DNA from: Streptomyces fuscichromogenes
GTDB taxonomy: Bacteria > Actinomycetota > Actinomycetes > Streptomycetales > Streptomycetaceae
Assembly (NCBI RefSeq): GCF_014645815.1
Contig: NZ_BMML01000001.1
Span: forward strand, 302,053-366,052
DNA length: 64,000 nucleotides
Direction: 5' to 3'
Positions 62,970 to 64,000 of this stretch are shown here, one piece after another (the stretch's first letter is position 1; every line of letters begins with the position of its first letter). A program made the position numbers and the translations under genes. Under the pieces are notes generated by a model that searched no databases, was not told where the DNA came from, and was given only the letters and a program-made list of their open reading frames with translations.

Positions 62970-63998
62970 ATGCGGGTCGGAGTACTGACCGGAGGCGGTG
63001 ACTGCCCCGGGCTCAACGCCGTCATCCGGGGCATCGTCCGCAAGGGCGTGCAGGAGTACGGCTATGACTTCGTCGGCTTCCGGGACGGCTGGCGCGGACC
63101 CCTCGAAGGCGACACCGTCCGCCTCGACATCCCCGCCGTACGCGGCATCCTGCCCCGCGGCGGCACCATCCTCGGCTCCTCGCGCACCAATCCGCTCAAG
63201 CAGGACAACGGCATCCGCCGGATCAAGGACAACCTCGCCAAACTGGAGGTCGACGCCCTGATCGCGATCGGCGGCGAGGACACCCTCGGCGTCGCCGCCC
63301 GCCTCACCGACGAGTACGGCGTGCCCGTCGTCGGCGTACCGAAGACCATCGACAACGACCTGTCCGCCACCGACTACACCTTCGGCTTCGACACCGCGGT
63401 CGGCATCGCCACCGAGGCCATCGACCGGCTGCACACCACCGCCGAGTCCCATATGCGGGTCCTGGTCTGCGAGGTGATGGGCCGACACGCCGGCTGGATC
63501 GCCATCCACTCCGGTCTCGCCGGCGGCGCCAACGTCATCCTCATCCCCGAACAGCGCTTCGACGTGGACCAGGTGTGCGCCTGGGTCACCTCCCGCTTCA
63601 AGGCCTCGTACGCCCCGATCGTGGTCGTCGCCGAGGGTGCCATGCCGAAGGACGGCGACGTCGTCCTCAAGGACGGGACGCTGGACTCCTTCGGGCACGT
63701 CCGGCTCTCCGGGGTCGGCGAGTGGCTGGCCAAGGAGATCGAGAGGCGCACCGGCAAGGAGGCCCGCACCACCGTCCTCGGCCACATCCAGCGCGGCGGC
63801 ACGCCCAGCGCCTTCGACCGCTGGCTCGCCACCCGCTTCGGCCTGCACGCCGTCGACGCCGTCCGCGACGGGGACTTCGGCAAGATGGTCGCGCTGCGCG
63901 GCACCGACATCGTCCGGGTGCCGATCGCGGAGGCCACGGCCAAGCTGAAGACCGTCGACCTGAAGCTGTACGAGGAGGTCGGGGTCTTCTTCGGCTGA
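62970..63998 (+). CDS. pfkA: 6-phosphofructokinase, group III, with pyrophosphate-type determinants
   Basis: A 342-aa glycolytic kinase. TGGGDCPGLNAVIRG opens the fold, and the catalytic PKTIDNDLSATDY lies at about 124-136. The donor-site loop reads IGGEDTLG with Asp at residue 104, and Lys 125 precedes TIDND. In this superfamily Gly at 104 and Gly at 124/125 go with ATP, while Asp and Lys go with pyrophosphate. GAAGGGA precedes ATG 62970. The whole gene appears to be inside the window (stop at 63996-63998). ATP use cannot be excluded without assay. Confidence 0.93.
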   Translation: MRVGVLTGGGDCPGLNAVIRGIVRKGVQEYGYDFVGFRDGWRGPLEGDTVRLDIPAVRGILPRGGTILGSSRTNPLKQDNGIRRIKDNLAKLEVDALIAIGGEDTLGVAARLTDEYGVPVVGVPKTIDNDLSATDYTFGFDTAVGIATEAIDRLHTTAESHMRVLVCEVMGRHAGWIAIHSGLAGGANVILIPEQRFDVDQVCAWVTSRFKASYAPIVVVAEGAMPKDGDVVLKDGTLDSFGHVRLSGVGEWLAKEIERRTGKEARTTVLGHIQRGGTPSAFDRWLATRFGLHAVDAVRDGDFGKMVALRGTDIVRVPIAEATAKLKTVDLKLYEEVGVFFG

Positions 63999-64000
63999 CA

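Overview
The window comes from a high-GC actinomycete, almost certainly a Streptomyces close to the S. coelicolor group. Codons end in G or C, GTG starts are common (CTG and TTG also occur), and the gene order from lpd/pepA to pfkA follows the Streptomyces core chromosome. It holds about 58 real genes, no rRNA or tRNA, no CRISPR array and no intact mobile element.

Layout. 1-11.9 kb: start of dihydrolipoamide dehydrogenase, leucyl aminopeptidase, a GH114-type lipoprotein, then late cobalamin assembly genes (cobS, cobT, a cobU fusion) spaced by membrane-protein genes, an MprF-like lysyltransferase and a methyltransferase. 11.9-20.3 kb: envelope stress (HtrA-like protease, pspA-pspAA followed by a NarL-type two-component pair, a Ser/Thr kinase with a beta-propeller). 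20.3-27 kb: nadA, erpA, a large anchored protein, adenosine kinase and a cysteine desulfurase-TusA fusion. 27-36.7 kb: terminal respiratory chain, ctaC-ctaD-ctaF in one overlapping operon and ctaE-qcrC-qcrA-qcrB in another, split by an L,D-transpeptidase and a degenerate receiver. 36.8-40.8 kb: trpD, a class V aminotransferase behind a SAM riboswitch, a stand-alone Lrp ligand domain and a rhomboid protease. 41-58 kb: a NYN-domain protein, two tandem NlpC/P60 hydrolases, two mannosyltransferase-like genes (GT87 and PimB'-like), a Tat-exported cholesterol oxidase, fadD, SRPBCC protein, ArsA-like ATPase, glucokinase. 58-64 kb: a small membrane protein, an esterase, plsC, a MacRS-type two-component system and pfkA.

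The order pepA-cobS/T-erpA-adoK-ctaC...ctaE-qcrCAB-trpD-NlpC/P60-pimB'-fadD-SRPBCC-ArsA-plsC parallels the respiratory/phosphatidylinositol-mannoside neighbourhood I know from mycobacteria (Rv2181-Rv2213), so the backbone looks ancestral. Cholesterol oxidase, glkA and the extra sensors look like Streptomyces additions.

The most unusual non-coding features are: (1) a long 5' leader of the second NlpC/P60 gene whose 3' part has the ordered anchor motifs of a TnpB omega-RNA scaffold, with no tnpB present; (2) a SAM-IV-like riboswitch before the class V aminotransferase; (3) a dispersed intergenic repeat present ten times, always at a gene 3' end; (4) a perfect palindrome centred on the ctaE start codon. 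Protein oddities include a degenerate metallo-beta-lactamase domain fused to CobU, a desulfurase fused to TusA, an ArsA-like ATPase without the Walker A lysine, and a phosphofructokinase carrying pyrophosphate-type determinants.
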